Below are positions 1-8,095 of a stretch of 32,039 bases of DNA, one piece after another. A model generated the notes under the pieces. It made no database searches, was not told the DNA's origin, and worked only from the letters and a program-made list of their open reading frames with translations. This DNA is from Acidobacteriota bacterium (lineage in GTDB: Bacteria; Acidobacteriota; JAAYUB01). Position 1 is the stretch's first letter, and every line of letters starts with the position of its first letter. Both the position numbers and the translations under genes were made by a program. Location of the stretch: positions 1 to 32,039 of the forward strand of contig JAGOHA010000031.1 of assembly GCA_017996395.1 (NCBI GenBank), in the 5' to 3' direction.

Positions 1-2
1 AT

Positions 3-32
3 TTGACGCCTTGCCCGATGCCGGGTTACAAT
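3..32 (+). promoter_or_regulatory. Sigma70-type promoter for the GGDEF gene
   Basis: TTGACG (3-8), an 18-bp spacer and TACAAT (27-32) resemble a housekeeping promoter. The start codon candidates lie only 12-18 nt downstream of the -10 box, so the 5' leader would be very short and no Shine-Dalgarno sequence is visible. Confidence 0.6.
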
Positions 33-50
33 GTGCCTGCATGATTGGCT

Positions 51-2381
51 ATGGCAGGGGGTTTGGGCGTGTCGCGGTGGCATCTCGTGCTGATCCTCAT
101 CTTGGTGCTGGGCGCAGGGCTCATCACGATCTACGGCAATCTCCGTCTGCACCAATATCCCCTCCTGCCCTTCACCACCCAGTGGCAGGGCGACACGCTG
201 GTGGTCACCGAAGTCCCCGCGGGTTCGCCGTTCCAGCCGGATGACCGATTCGTCAGCGTGGACGGCCTCGCCGTGGCCGGCATCGGGCATCTGTTCGCGC
301 TCAACGACATCGTCCGCGCGGGGTCCTGGCACAACATCCGGGTGGAACGCGACGGCCGGCAGGTCCAGATCGACCTGATCCCCGATCCGGTATTCCCCAG
401 TTTTCTGCCGTGGGTGGCCCTGGTGGTCAGCCTGGCGGTGCTGGTCATCGCCCTGGGTACCTTCCTGATCAAGCCGGGCGCGCCCTCGATTTTGAACTTT
501 GTGGTTTCCCAGGCCGGCCTGGCGGTGCTCATCGGGACCCTGCAGCCGACGGATTATGCCACCAGCCTGATCTACTGGTTCTTCTTCTTCATCACCCCGG
601 TGCTGTTCTTCCGCCTGCTGGCCGTCCTGCCGGAGGAGGAGGCGCTCCGCCGGCAGCTGCAGCCGCGGGTGCAGCAGATGGTGGGACTGGGGTTGGTGCT
701 GGCGATCGTGGCCATGCTGGTGATCAACATCCGCTACGTGCATCCCGAAACCTACCGCGCCTACCTCGGCGTCATCCGGGTGGCCTGGTGGATCATGATC
801 GGCCTGAACGGCGCGGCGATCATCGCCCTGCTGGTCTACGGGCTGACAGTGCCCATGCGCTGGGTCCGCTCGCTGCGCGCGCGCCGCAAACTGCAATGGT
901 TTCTGTGGGGGATGGTGGCGGGCATCGGTCCGTTCCTGATCGCCAGCTACATCCCGTTTCAGGTGCTGCGCCTCTTCGACCTGCCGGTGCAGCGGATCGT
1001 GCTGACCGTGACCACGCCGTTCATGATCCTGGTGCCGCTGTCCACGGCCGTGGCCATCCTGCGGTACCAGCTCCTGGACATTGATTTTCTCATTTGGCGC
1101 AGCGTCCGTTTCATCGCCGCCCTCCTGGCGGTGATGCTGGGCGGAACCCTGGCGACCATGATCATCCTGCGGTGGATCTGGCCAGCGGGTTGGTCGCCGC
1201 TGTACGTCTACCTCATCATCCCGGTGTTGGTCATCCTGACGTTCCCGTACTCCGAACGGCTGATGGCCCGCTTCATCACCCAGCGCTACAAGGAATTCGA
1301 CTACGACCTGCTCGAGACGGTGGAGAAGTACTCCGCCCAGCTCTGCGACACGGTCTCCCGCGAGCAGATCATGAATCTGACCGCCCGCCTGACCCTGCGG
1401 CTGCTGGCTCCGGAGTGGTTGCTGTTCGTCTTCCGCGACCGCGACGGGCGCACCGTGCCCACCCACTGGGTCAACATTCCCGACAGTTTTCTCACGCTGC
1501 TGAACCAGAAGCGGTTCGACGACGTGTTCGGGCCCGGCGACTCCGACGGCACCACGACGCTGGCCATCAATCCGGTGGTGGCGGACTTCCGGCTGGCGGT
1601 GCCCATCCACGCCGCCGGATGCTCCCGGGGGCTCCTGATGCTGGGCCGCAAGAAGGGCGAAAGCGATTACACCGTCAAGGACCAGCGGTTCCTGAACATC
1701 CTGGCCGACCAGGTGGGCATTGCCCTGCGCAGCATCAACGAGATGGACAACCTGGCCAAGGAGATCCAGGCCAGCGGCCAGGAGAGCCTGAAGTCGTTCT
1801 GGGACCGCCTGCAGTCGCTGCGCGTCGAGAAGGACCAGCTGGAAAAGATGGCCATGACCGATCCGCTGACCGGTTGCGGCAACCGGCGGTTCTTCTACAA
1901 CGCGCTGCAGCGGGAGTGCCACCGGGCGATCCGGTTCGGCGAGACGTTCGGACTGGCCATGATGGACCTGGACCACTTCAAGCAGGTCAACGACGCCTAC
2001 GGCCACGCCGCCGGCGACCACGTCCTGCAGGAGGTGGCCGAGGTGACCCGCAAGGCGGTCCGGAACACGGACATCCTGTGCCGCTTCGGCGGCGAGGAGT
2101 TCGTGCTGATCCTCGCCTACGTGGACAAGGAAAGCCTCTACATCGTCTCCGAGAAGATCCGGCAGGCGATCGAGGCGACCACCTTCAGCTACGGTAATTT
2201 CAAGCTGCGAATCGCGGTCAGCATCGGCTCCACCATCGTCTCCGGGCAGCACGGCGTGGTGGATTCCGAACAAGTGGTCAACCGGGCCGACCGCGCCATG
2301 TACTTCGCCAAGTACCACGGCCGCAACCAGAGCGTCCTGTACGAGGACCTGCCCCAGGAGTGGAAGTTCATCGAGAGCTGA
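51..2381 (+). CDS. Membrane-bound PDZ-like/GAF/GGDEF diguanylate cyclase
   Basis: Predicted to make cyclic di-GMP from two GTP at the inner membrane. Order: an N-terminal TM helix, a periplasmic PDZ-like segment (about residues 30-110, with a 'DDRFVSVDG' turn typical of PDZ), about eight hydrophobic helices (about 115-410), a GAF-like domain (about 430-570), a short coiled linker, and a C-terminal GGDEF domain. The active-site motif is GGEEF (680-684). An RxxD inhibitory site (RNTD, 671-674) sits the canonical five residues upstream, so product inhibition is likely. The 'DPLTGCGNRR' and 'DLDHFKQVND' motifs are intact. An in-frame stop at 42-44 limits the start to TTG 45 or ATG 51; ATG is chosen. 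No Shine-Dalgarno sequence is seen. The PDZ-plus-multi-TM sensor half is known from some bacterial histidine kinases. Its ligand cannot be told from the sequence. Confidence 0.9.
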   Translation: MAGGLGVSRWHLVLILILVLGAGLITIYGNLRLHQYPLLPFTTQWQGDTLVVTEVPAGSPFQPDDRFVSVDGLAVAGIGHLFALNDIVRAGSWHNIRVERDGRQVQIDLIPDPVFPSFLPWVALVVSLAVLVIALGTFLIKPGAPSILNFVVSQAGLAVLIGTLQPTDYATSLIYWFFFFITPVLFFRLLAVLPEEEALRRQLQPRVQQMVGLGLVLAIVAMLVINIRYVHPETYRAYLGVIRVAWWIMIGLNGAAIIALLVYGLTVPMRWVRSLRARRKLQWFLWGMVAGIGPFLIASYIPFQVLRLFDLPVQRIVLTVTTPFMILVPLSTAVAILRYQLLDIDFLIWRSVRFIAALLAVMLGGTLATMIILRWIWPAGWSPLYVYLIIPVLVILTFPYSERLMARFITQRYKEFDYDLLETVEKYSAQLCDTVSREQIMNLTARLTLRLLAPEWLLFVFRDRDGRTVPTHWVNIPDSFLTLLNQKRFDDVFGPGDSDGTTTLAINPVVADFRLAVPIHAAGCSRGLLMLGRKKGESDYTVKDQRFLNILADQVGIALRSINEMDNLAKEIQASGQESLKSFWDRLQSLRVEKDQLEKMAMTDPLTGCGNRRFFYNALQRECHRAIRFGETFGLAMMDLDHFKQVNDAYGHAAGDHVLQEVAEVTRKAVRNTDILCRFGGEEFVLILAYVDKESLYIVSEKIRQAIEATTFSYGNFKLRIAVSIGSTIVSGQHGVVDSEQVVNRADRAMYFAKYHGRNQSVLYEDLPQEWKFIES

Positions 2382-2405
2382 CCGCCCGCCGCATCCGCCG
2401 CGCGC

Positions 2406-2434
2406 TTGCCTGAGCCGCCGCCTTCGGTTACAAT
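2406..2434 (+). promoter_or_regulatory. Sigma70-type promoter for the exported multidomain protein
   Basis: TTGCCT (2406-2411), 17-bp spacer, TACAAT (2429-2434). It leaves a leader of about 120 nt before the ATG at 2559, which has a strong AAGGAGGGG Shine-Dalgarno sequence. Confidence 0.55.
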
Positions 2435-2558
2435 CACTTTCAGTCAACAGCATCATCCGTCGGTGTGGGCATGCGCGCGACCGGGAACACCGGCTGCGCC
2501 CGCCGGCGGGTTCCGTCGCCGGAAGGCGGGAGGCCCGAGCGCGACAAGGAGGGGCATC

Positions 2559-5390
2559 ATGAGACGGATCACCGCAATCATCGGCTGGATCGCCATCGGG
2601 TGGCTGGCCGCCGGGGCGGGCGACGTCCGGGCGCAGGCGATCGTCGTCGACCACACCTGCACGGACCTGTCGGCCATTCCGGAAAGCGTCATCAACACGG
2701 TCAAAAGCCAGCGCAAAGTCCACTACGCGCACACGTCGCACGGCTCCCAGATCAACACCGGCCTGGAGCTGCTCGAGACCGTGCTGTACGACGTGGAGGT
2801 GGGCTGGTGCGAGCTGCCGGACGTCAGCGGGGCGCTCTGCATTTTCGACGGCCAGGAGACGGGCGATTACATCACCCCGGACCTGTACTGGCAGACCGCC
2901 GATGGCCTGGATCTCACCCGCGCTGTGCTGGACCACAACACCGCGCTCAACGCCTCCATGTGGGCGTGGTGCACCCAGCTCGACTACTACAGCTCGGCGG
3001 ATGTCCAGGATTATCTGGACGCGATGAGCCAGCTCGAGAGCGAGTACCCGGGCGTCCGGTTCGTCTATTTCACCGGCAACGCCCAGGCCACCGGCGCCGA
3101 TGGGTACAACCGTTACCAGCGCAACCAGCAGATCCGCCATCACTGCCAGAACTTCGGCAAGGTGCTGTTCGACTTTGCCGACCTGGACAGCTGGTGGTTC
3201 AACCCGGCCTCCGACGCCTGGGAACAGGCGACCTACAGCTACGGCGGCCTGACCATTCCGGTGGAACATCCCGAATTCCACGGCGACGAGGCGGGGCACA
3301 CCACCTACGACAGCTGCCGCCAGAAGGGGCGGGCGTACTGGTGGCTGATGGCCCGGCTCAGCGGCTGGTCCGGCGCGGGCGAATGCGCCCCTGCGCCGAG
3401 CGGACTGCAGGCGGTGCCCAACCCGGCCCAGCACCGGATCGCCCTGTCCTGGCAGGACAACTCGTCGAACGAGGACGGTTTCATCGTGCAACGCCAGGTC
3501 AACGGCGGCGGCTGGAACAACACCTACCACACCGTGGGCGCCGGCGTCACGGCGTGGACCGACACCGGGCTGTCCGACGGCGCTTACAACTACCGGGTGG
3601 TGGCGCACCGGAACGACGACGGCACCGGGTCGCCATGTAACTCCGCGCCGTCCAACGAGGCCGGGGCCACGCTCAGCAGCTCCCCGCCGGCTGCGCCATC
3701 GGGACTCACGGCCGCCAGCGGCGCGGCGGGCATCTCGCTGGATTGGGCGGACAACTCGGACGACGAGGACCTCTTCCGGATCGAGCGGGCCGTCGATGGC
3801 GGCGATTTCGCCCCGTTGGCGGAGCCGGCGGCCGATGTCACCGAGTACCTGGACGACGGCGTCACGGAGGGAACCACCTACAGCTACCGGGTGCAGGCCG
3901 TCAACGTGTTCGGCGCATCCGCCTGGTCCAACACGGCCGTCGTGACCCACCTCGCCCTGGGCGATCTCAACGGCGACGGGGTCGTGAACATCGTCGACGC
4001 GCTGGTCCTGCAGCATGTGCTGGCCGGCAACATCCCGCCCGGGCTTCCCCCCTGCGTGTGCCCCGGTTGTGGTGACTGGAACGGCAACGGCGTCCTGGAT
4101 GCCCGAGACCTGTCGGGGCTGGTGCAGGCGCTCGCCGAAAACCGCCGGACCGGCGGCGTGATCTGCGCGGGGCACGTGCCGGAGCTGCTCACCGACCAGA
4201 ATGTCCGGCAGACGCCGGCGCTGGCCGAGCCGGCCGCCCGCGACCCCTTCATCGACCCGGTCTTCGACACCTGCGTCGTCCGGCTCACCGACCGCATCGC
4301 CGATCCCGACCCGGGCGACACGTCGGCGGGACTGGTCCCCGAATACGCCCGGGTGCAGGCCTTCAACGCCGACGAGACGCGGATCCTGATCCGGGGGACC
4401 GATGGCACCGCCTACCTGTACGACGCGGCGACCCTGCAGCCGCAGGGGCTGGTCTGGTACCCGGGAACCGAACCGCGCTGGGACGCCGACGATCCGGACC
4501 GGCTCTACTCCATCGACGAAACCCGCCTGATGGCGTGTGACGTGGCCACGGGGGAGTGCCAGACCGTGCGCGACTTCGCCGCCGACCTGCCGGCGTTCAA
4601 CCTGGCCACCGTCTGGACCCGCTGGGAGGGGAGCGCGTCGGCCGACGGCCGCTACTGGGCGTTCATGGCCGAAAACACCGACTGGATGGCGGTGGCCCTG
4701 CTGGTATACGACCTCCGCGAGGATCAGCTCGTGGCCGTCCGGAACCTGTCCGGCGACCGCGACGTCGACAACGTCACCATGAGCCCGTCGGGCAATTACG
4801 TGGTCGCGCTGTTCGATGTGTACTGCGACCAAGGCGAACTGGGCACCGGCGACGCCCCGTGCGGCGTCATGGTGTACGACCGCGACCTCCAGAACGCCCG
4901 CGGCCTCCACCGGCAGAGCCCTCACGGCGACGTGGCGCTGGACGCCCTCGGCCGGGAGGTGATGATCCTCCAGGATCCGGACACCGACACCATCGCCATG
5001 ATCGACCTGGCCACGGGCGCCTGCACGCCGCTCTGGGCCATCGATTTCAGCCACTCCCCGCAGGGGTTCCATTTCAGCGGCCGGGCGTTCCAGCGGCCGG
5101 GCTGGGCCGTGGTGTCCACCTACGCCGGCGATCATCCCGTCGACTCCACCTGGATGGACGACCAGGTGTTCCTGGTGGAGCTGCAGGCCGGCGGCCGGGT
5201 GGTGCGCCTGGCCCACAACCACACCCTCTATGTGGACCAGGAGCACGACTACTGGGCCGAGCCGCACGCCACCGTCAACCGGGACCTCACCCGGATCCTG
5301 TTCGGTTCCAACTGGGGCCGCAGCGGCACCAGCCAGGTGGACACCTACCTGATCGAGCTGCCGGCGGACTGGGCCGCCCTGGTGAAATAG
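2559..5390 (+). CDS. Exported protein: SGNH-like domain, two FN3, dockerin-like pair, beta-propeller-like region
   Basis: A 943-residue secreted protein. The ATG at 2559 is chosen because AAGGAGGGG lies just upstream and the product begins with a clean signal peptide (about residues 1-26, ending VRAQA). Mature order: an unnamed domain (about 27-270) with 'HTSHGSQI', 'FVYFTGNAQ' and '[12 protein letters not shown]' blocks that could be SGNH-hydrolase-like (tentative); FN3 domains at about 276-375 and 378-463, both with the W..NS..E.GF/F.I.R pattern; two calcium-loop repeats resembling type I dockerin ('[14 protein letters not shown]', '[13 protein letters not shown]', about 466-528); and about 400 residues of WD40/TolB-like beta repeats. 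The function is probably binding or hydrolysis of extracellular polymer, but no substrate can be named. No cohesin gene is in the window, so the dockerin-like pair may simply be a calcium-binding module. It stands alone with its own promoter. Confidence 0.85.
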   Translation: MRRITAIIGWIAIGWLAAGAGDVRAQAIVVDHTCTDLSAIPESVINTVKSQRKVHYAHTSHGSQINTGLELLETVLYDVEVGWCELPDVSGALCIFDGQETGDYITPDLYWQTADGLDLTRAVLDHNTALNASMWAWCTQLDYYSSADVQDYLDAMSQLESEYPGVRFVYFTGNAQATGADGYNRYQRNQQIRHHCQNFGKVLFDFADLDSWWFNPASDAWEQATYSYGGLTIPVEHPEFHGDEAGHTTYDSCRQKGRAYWWLMARLSGWSGAGECAPAPSGLQAVPNPAQHRIALSWQDNSSNEDGFIVQRQVNGGGWNNTYHTVGAGVTAWTDTGLSDGAYNYRVVAHRNDDGTGSPCNSAPSNEAGATLSSSPPAAPSGLTAASGAAGISLDWADNSDDEDLFRIERAVDGGDFAPLAEPAADVTEYLDDGVTEGTTYSYRVQAVNVFGASAWSNTAVVTHLALGDLNGDGVVNIVDALVLQHVLAGNIPPGLPPCVCPGCGDWNGNGVLDARDLSGLVQALAENRRTGGVICAGHVPELLTDQNVRQTPALAEPAARDPFIDPVFDTCVVRLTDRIADPDPGDTSAGLVPEYARVQAFNADETRILIRGTDGTAYLYDAATLQPQGLVWYPGTEPRWDADDPDRLYSIDETRLMACDVATGECQTVRDFAADLPAFNLATVWTRWEGSASADGRYWAFMAENTDWMAVALLVYDLREDQLVAVRNLSGDRDVDNVTMSPSGNYVVALFDVYCDQGELGTGDAPCGVMVYDRDLQNARGLHRQSPHGDVALDALGREVMILQDPDTDTIAMIDLATGACTPLWAIDFSHSPQGFHFSGRAFQRPGWAVVSTYAGDHPVDSTWMDDQVFLVELQAGGRVVRLAHNHTLYVDQEHDYWAEPHATVNRDLTRILFGSNWGRSGTSQVDTYLIELPADWAALVK

Positions 5391-5415
5391 CCGCCCCCTG
5401 ACTTCCGCCCGCTTC

Positions 5416-5424
5416 TGCTACAAT
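5416..5424 (+). promoter_or_regulatory. Extended -10 promoter for the ykgJ-peptidase-nuclease operon
   Basis: TG-C-TACAAT is an extended -10 element. The best -35 (CTGACT at 5398) has a short 15-bp spacer, so the extended -10 probably carries recognition. A GC-rich hairpin (CCGCC/GGCGG, about 5433-5452) lies between it and the GGAGG Shine-Dalgarno of ykgJ. Confidence 0.45.
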
Positions 5425-5469
5425 GCGGACGGCGCCGCCGCCTGCGGCGGGCCCGGGAGGTTCCGGACT

Positions 5470-5763
5470 ATGAAGTGTCGCGTCGGCTGCGGGGCCTGCT
5501 GCATCGCCCCGTCCATCAGCTCGCCGATTCCGGGGATGCCCGGCGGCAAGCCCGCCGGCGTGCGCTGCATCCAGCTCACGCCCGACAACCGCTGCCGCCT
5601 CTGGGGGCGGCCCGAGCGGCCGGGGGTATGCGTCAGCCTTCAGGCGACGCCCGAGATGTGCGGCGGCAGCGCGGCCGAGGCGCTGGCCTGGCTGACCCGG
5701 CTGGAGCAACTGACCGCGCCGACTGCCGCCGCCGCTGATCCATCATCACAGGAGACATCATGA
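5470..5763 (+). CDS. ykgJ: YkgJ-family cysteine-cluster protein
   Basis: A 97-residue protein of the YkgJ/UPF0153 type. The Cys-rich N-terminus 'CRVGCGACC' followed by '[19 protein letters not shown]' and later Cys residues (33, 42, 54, 64) matches the short E. coli YkgJ-like subgroup. The family is thought to bind zinc or an iron-sulfur cluster, but its biochemical role is unknown. The ATG is preceded by GGAGG. The stop overlaps the start of the M24 peptidase gene (ATGA), so the two are translationally coupled. Confidence 0.9.
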   Translation: MKCRVGCGACCIAPSISSPIPGMPGGKPAGVRCIQLTPDNRCRLWGRPERPGVCVSLQATPEMCGGSAAEALAWLTRLEQLTAPTAAAADPSSQETS

Positions 5764-6950
5764 CCGACGAGCGTTTTCCGCGGGAGGAACTGACGGCGCG
5801 GCTGGAACGGTTCCAGTCCGCGCTGGCCGGCGCCGGGCTGGACGGCGCCATCGTGCTGCAGCGGGCCGACCTGGTCTGGCTCACCGACGCCGCCTTCCAG
5901 GGCGCGCTGCTCGTGCCGGCGGCGGGTGCGCCGCGGCTCTTCGTCTGGCGCGGCCGCGGCCGGATCGGCAACGGGTGCCCGTGGGAGCCCGAGCCGGTGG
6001 CCGGGATGGGCAAACTGCCGGCGGCGATCGCGGCCGCCGGCCTGGCCGGCTGGCGGCGGGTGGGCTTCGAGGAGGACGTGCTCCCCGTGGCCTGGTACCG
6101 GCGGCTTGTGGCCGGCGTCTGGCCCGCGGCCGAACACGTTGACATCGCCCCGGCGCTGCGGCGCCTGCGCAGCCATAAATCGCCGCGGGAGCTGGAGCGC
6201 GTCCGCGCCAGCGGCCGGGTGCTGGCCGGCGGATTCGCGGCGCTGCGCTCGATCCTGCGCGAGGGGATGCCCGAGTACGAGGCCCAGGCGCGCCTGGACC
6301 TGGCCATGCGGCTGGCGGGCGACCAGGCGGCCGGGCGCACCCGCGGCTTCAACGCCGAGGCGCGGGGCGTGGTGGCCTGCGGCGCGTCGGCGGCGGTGGA
6401 CACCGCCTTCGACGGGCCCATCGGCCAGCCGGGCCGCTACTACCTGGCGCCCATGGGGGCGGGCAGCGGCGTGATCCGCGCCGGCGCGCCGGTGATCGCC
6501 GACTCCACCGCCGGCTACGCCGGCTACATGACCGACATGACCCGCACCTACCACATCGGGCCGCTGGACCGGCGCTTCGTCGAGGCGCACGACTTTTGCG
6601 TCCACATCCTGGCTGAAGTCACCCGGCGCCTGGTGCCCGGCGCGGTGCCCGAAGAGTTGTATCAATGGGCCGTCGACGAGGCGGCGGCGGCCGGCTACGC
6701 GGAACACTTCATGAACCGGGGCGAGAACAAGGTCCGCTTCCTGGGCCACGGCATCGGGCTGGAGATGGACGAGGTGCCCATCCTGGCCCGGCGTTTCACC
6801 GAGCCGCTGGCCGCGGGAATGGTTTTCGCCGTGGAGCCCAAGATCATCTTCGATGACGGCGGCGTGGGCGTCGAGGACACCATCGTCGTCGGCGCCGGCG
6901 GCGGCGAGGTGGTGACACCCCTGGAACTCGGCCTGATGCAGGTCGGTTGA
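5760..6950 (+). CDS. M24-family Xaa-Pro aminopeptidase/dipeptidase-like metallopeptidase
   Basis: A 396-residue pita-bread peptidase that would cleave the bond before or after proline in short peptides in the cytoplasm. The N-terminal creatinase-like domain spans about 1-155 and the catalytic domain about 160-390. All five dinuclear metal ligands are visible: D248 (VIADS), D259 (MTDMTRT), H330 (GHGIGL), E359 (VEPK) and E372 (VEDT). The usual HE.P of the substrate site reads DE.P ('GLEMDEVP'), a variant I associate with a subgroup of prokaryotic M24 enzymes, so it is not evidence of inactivation. The start overlaps the ykgJ stop and has an AGGAG site at 5749. The gene is followed closely by the NYN nuclease gene. 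Exact specificity cannot be assigned. Confidence 0.88.
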   Translation: MTDERFPREELTARLERFQSALAGAGLDGAIVLQRADLVWLTDAAFQGALLVPAAGAPRLFVWRGRGRIGNGCPWEPEPVAGMGKLPAAIAAAGLAGWRRVGFEEDVLPVAWYRRLVAGVWPAAEHVDIAPALRRLRSHKSPRELERVRASGRVLAGGFAALRSILREGMPEYEAQARLDLAMRLAGDQAAGRTRGFNAEARGVVACGASAAVDTAFDGPIGQPGRYYLAPMGAGSGVIRAGAPVIADSTAGYAGYMTDMTRTYHIGPLDRRFVEAHDFCVHILAEVTRRLVPGAVPEELYQWAVDEAAAAGYAEHFMNRGENKVRFLGHGIGLEMDEVPILARRFTEPLAAGMVFAVEPKIIFDDGGVGVEDTIVVGAGGGEVVTPLELGLMQVG

Positions 6951-6970
6951 GACGCAACGGAGCGGAAGCC

Positions 6971-7435
6971 ATGCCGTACCTGGTGGACGGCAACAACCTG
7001 ATGGGCCGCGCGGCGGCGCGCGGGCTGGGCGGTCCCACCGACCGCCGCGGCGTGGTGGCCGCGCTGGCGGCGCTCGCCGCCGGGCGCGGCGGGCGGTTCA
7101 CCGTGGTGTTCGACGGCGCGCCGGATGCGCACTTCGCCGGCGACGTCGCGCTCGGCCCCGTCCGGGTGGAATTCGCCGCCCCCCGCTCCGCCGATGACCG
7201 GATCCTGGCTCGGGTGCGCGCCGCCCGCAACTCCCGCGACCTGACGGTGGTGACCGATGACCGGGCGCTCGCGGCGGCCGCGCACGGCCTGGGGGCGCGG
7301 GTGGCCGGCGTGAACGAGTTTCTGGACCGCCTGGCCTCAGGCGGTAGGCGCTCCGCCGGCGCCAAGGGCGACGCCGGCCCGGTGGACGTGGCCTTCTGGG
7401 AGGATTACTTCAGCGGCCGCACCGACGACGACTGA
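6971..7435 (+). CDS. YacP-like NYN-domain ribonuclease
   Basis: A 154-residue PIN-fold NYN protein, related to Bacillus YacP/Rae1, predicted to cleave RNA using acidic residues that hold a metal ion. Visible acidic motifs are 'YLVDGNNLMG' at the N-terminus, 'VVFDG', 'SADDRIL' and 'VVTDDR'. The ATG at 6971 is preferred to an upstream TTG at 6947 because the conserved beta strand starts immediately after it and a GGAG lies 8-10 nt upstream. It is the last gene of the ykgJ-peptidase cluster, 20 nt after the peptidase stop. The family's association with ribosome-dependent mRNA cleavage is known from Firmicutes. Its role here is unknown. Confidence 0.8.
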   Translation: MPYLVDGNNLMGRAAARGLGGPTDRRGVVAALAALAAGRGGRFTVVFDGAPDAHFAGDVALGPVRVEFAAPRSADDRILARVRAARNSRDLTVVTDDRALAAAAHGLGARVAGVNEFLDRLASGGRRSAGAKGDAGPVDVAFWEDYFSGRTDDD

Positions 7436-7440
7436 TCGCC

Positions 7441-7640
7441 CGCGTGCTCGTAATCGTAATTCGTAATCGTGATCGTAATCGAGATCGTAATCGTAATCGA
7501 GGCTCGAGTCTCGAGACTCGATGCTCGTTCCCGTAACGCGGACATCGGACGTCGGAAATCGGACATCGAAAATCGGACCTAGGACCTGGGTTCTGGGTCC
7601 TGGATCCTGAATACTGAATCACAGCACCTAGATCCGAGCA
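7441..7640. repeat. Degenerate hexamer/heptamer repeat mosaic, locus 1
   Basis: After the nuclease stop come a 6-bp tract of CGTAAT units (7447-7500), a 7-bp CGAGNCT tract, the junction CTCGTTCCC, a 7-bp CGGACAT tract (7549-7585), then GGACCTG-type units to about 7615. Read on the minus strand, the order matches loci at 14.2, 20.2 and 23.0 kb. No gene is supported here. Confidence 0.8.
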
Positions 7641-7687
7641 TCGTTTCACCCATTCACCCATCCACAGCTCTACTCGTTCTCCTGTTT

Positions 7688-7806
7688 GTGGCACGAACCA
7701 TCGGTAGGCACAGCGGATGTACCGCGAGCTGCAGCGAGCGGCGGGAAGGGGCCCTCGCGGCATCTCTCCCCGGGTGCCGCACCACTCCATCGGCGTCCGT
7801 GGAAGG
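7688..7806. repeat. Dispersed ~120-bp repeat, copy 1
   Basis: Aligns without gaps over its first 60-70 bases to 19909 onward. Shared landmarks are GTGGCAC at the left end and the core TACCGCGAGC-N-GCAGCGAGCGGCG-N-GAA. Similarity is weaker to about 7806. Both strands are open in both copies (a minus-frame peptide PLAAARGT..VPT is shared), but there is no start or ribosome-binding context, so it is listed as a repeat and not a gene. Confidence 0.65.
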
Positions 7807-7894
7807 ACGCGGTGGGAATGCGGCGCGACGGGGCATTTGGGGCCGGCTCTGCGCTCAGGGCGTGTCCCCATCCGCGCATCTTGGGGGGGTGGCC

Positions 7895-7960
7895 TCCCAA
7901 TCTTCAGAATATTTACAATATATTGATAATAAAATGTTTATAGTGATTATTAGTCAGGGG
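7895..7960. other. AT-rich island
   Basis: About 65 bases of strongly AT-rich DNA in a GC-rich setting. The string AATAAAAT-G-TTTAT followed by GTCAGGGG resembles a similar island at 18655-18690 (AATAAAAT-A-TTTAT, then CAGCGGGG). The role is unknown. It lies just upstream of the promoter at 7998. Confidence 0.4.
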
Positions 7961-7997
7961 CCGCCTTTGACAATTTGCCCCTTGTCGCCGCGGACGG

Positions 7998-8026
7998 TTG
8001 ACCGTCCCGGCTCGAAAATCTATAAT
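7998..8026 (+). promoter_or_regulatory. Strong sigma70-type promoter of the oxidoreductase operon
   Basis: TTGACC (7998-8003), exact 17-bp spacer, perfect TATAAT (8021-8026). Transcription should begin near 8033, giving a leader of about 60 nt before the ATG at 8096. Confidence 0.8.
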
Positions 8027-8095
8027 GCGGAAGACGGACTAACCTTTTGATGGAATTGATGCAATCCGCCCCGGCCGGGCAGGAGCGCGCGAGGG

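Noticed and set aside
7688..8050. Small ORFs in the 7.7-8.0 kb gap
   Set aside because: They lie in the dispersed repeat and AT-rich island, lack start context, and several overlapping frames are equally open.
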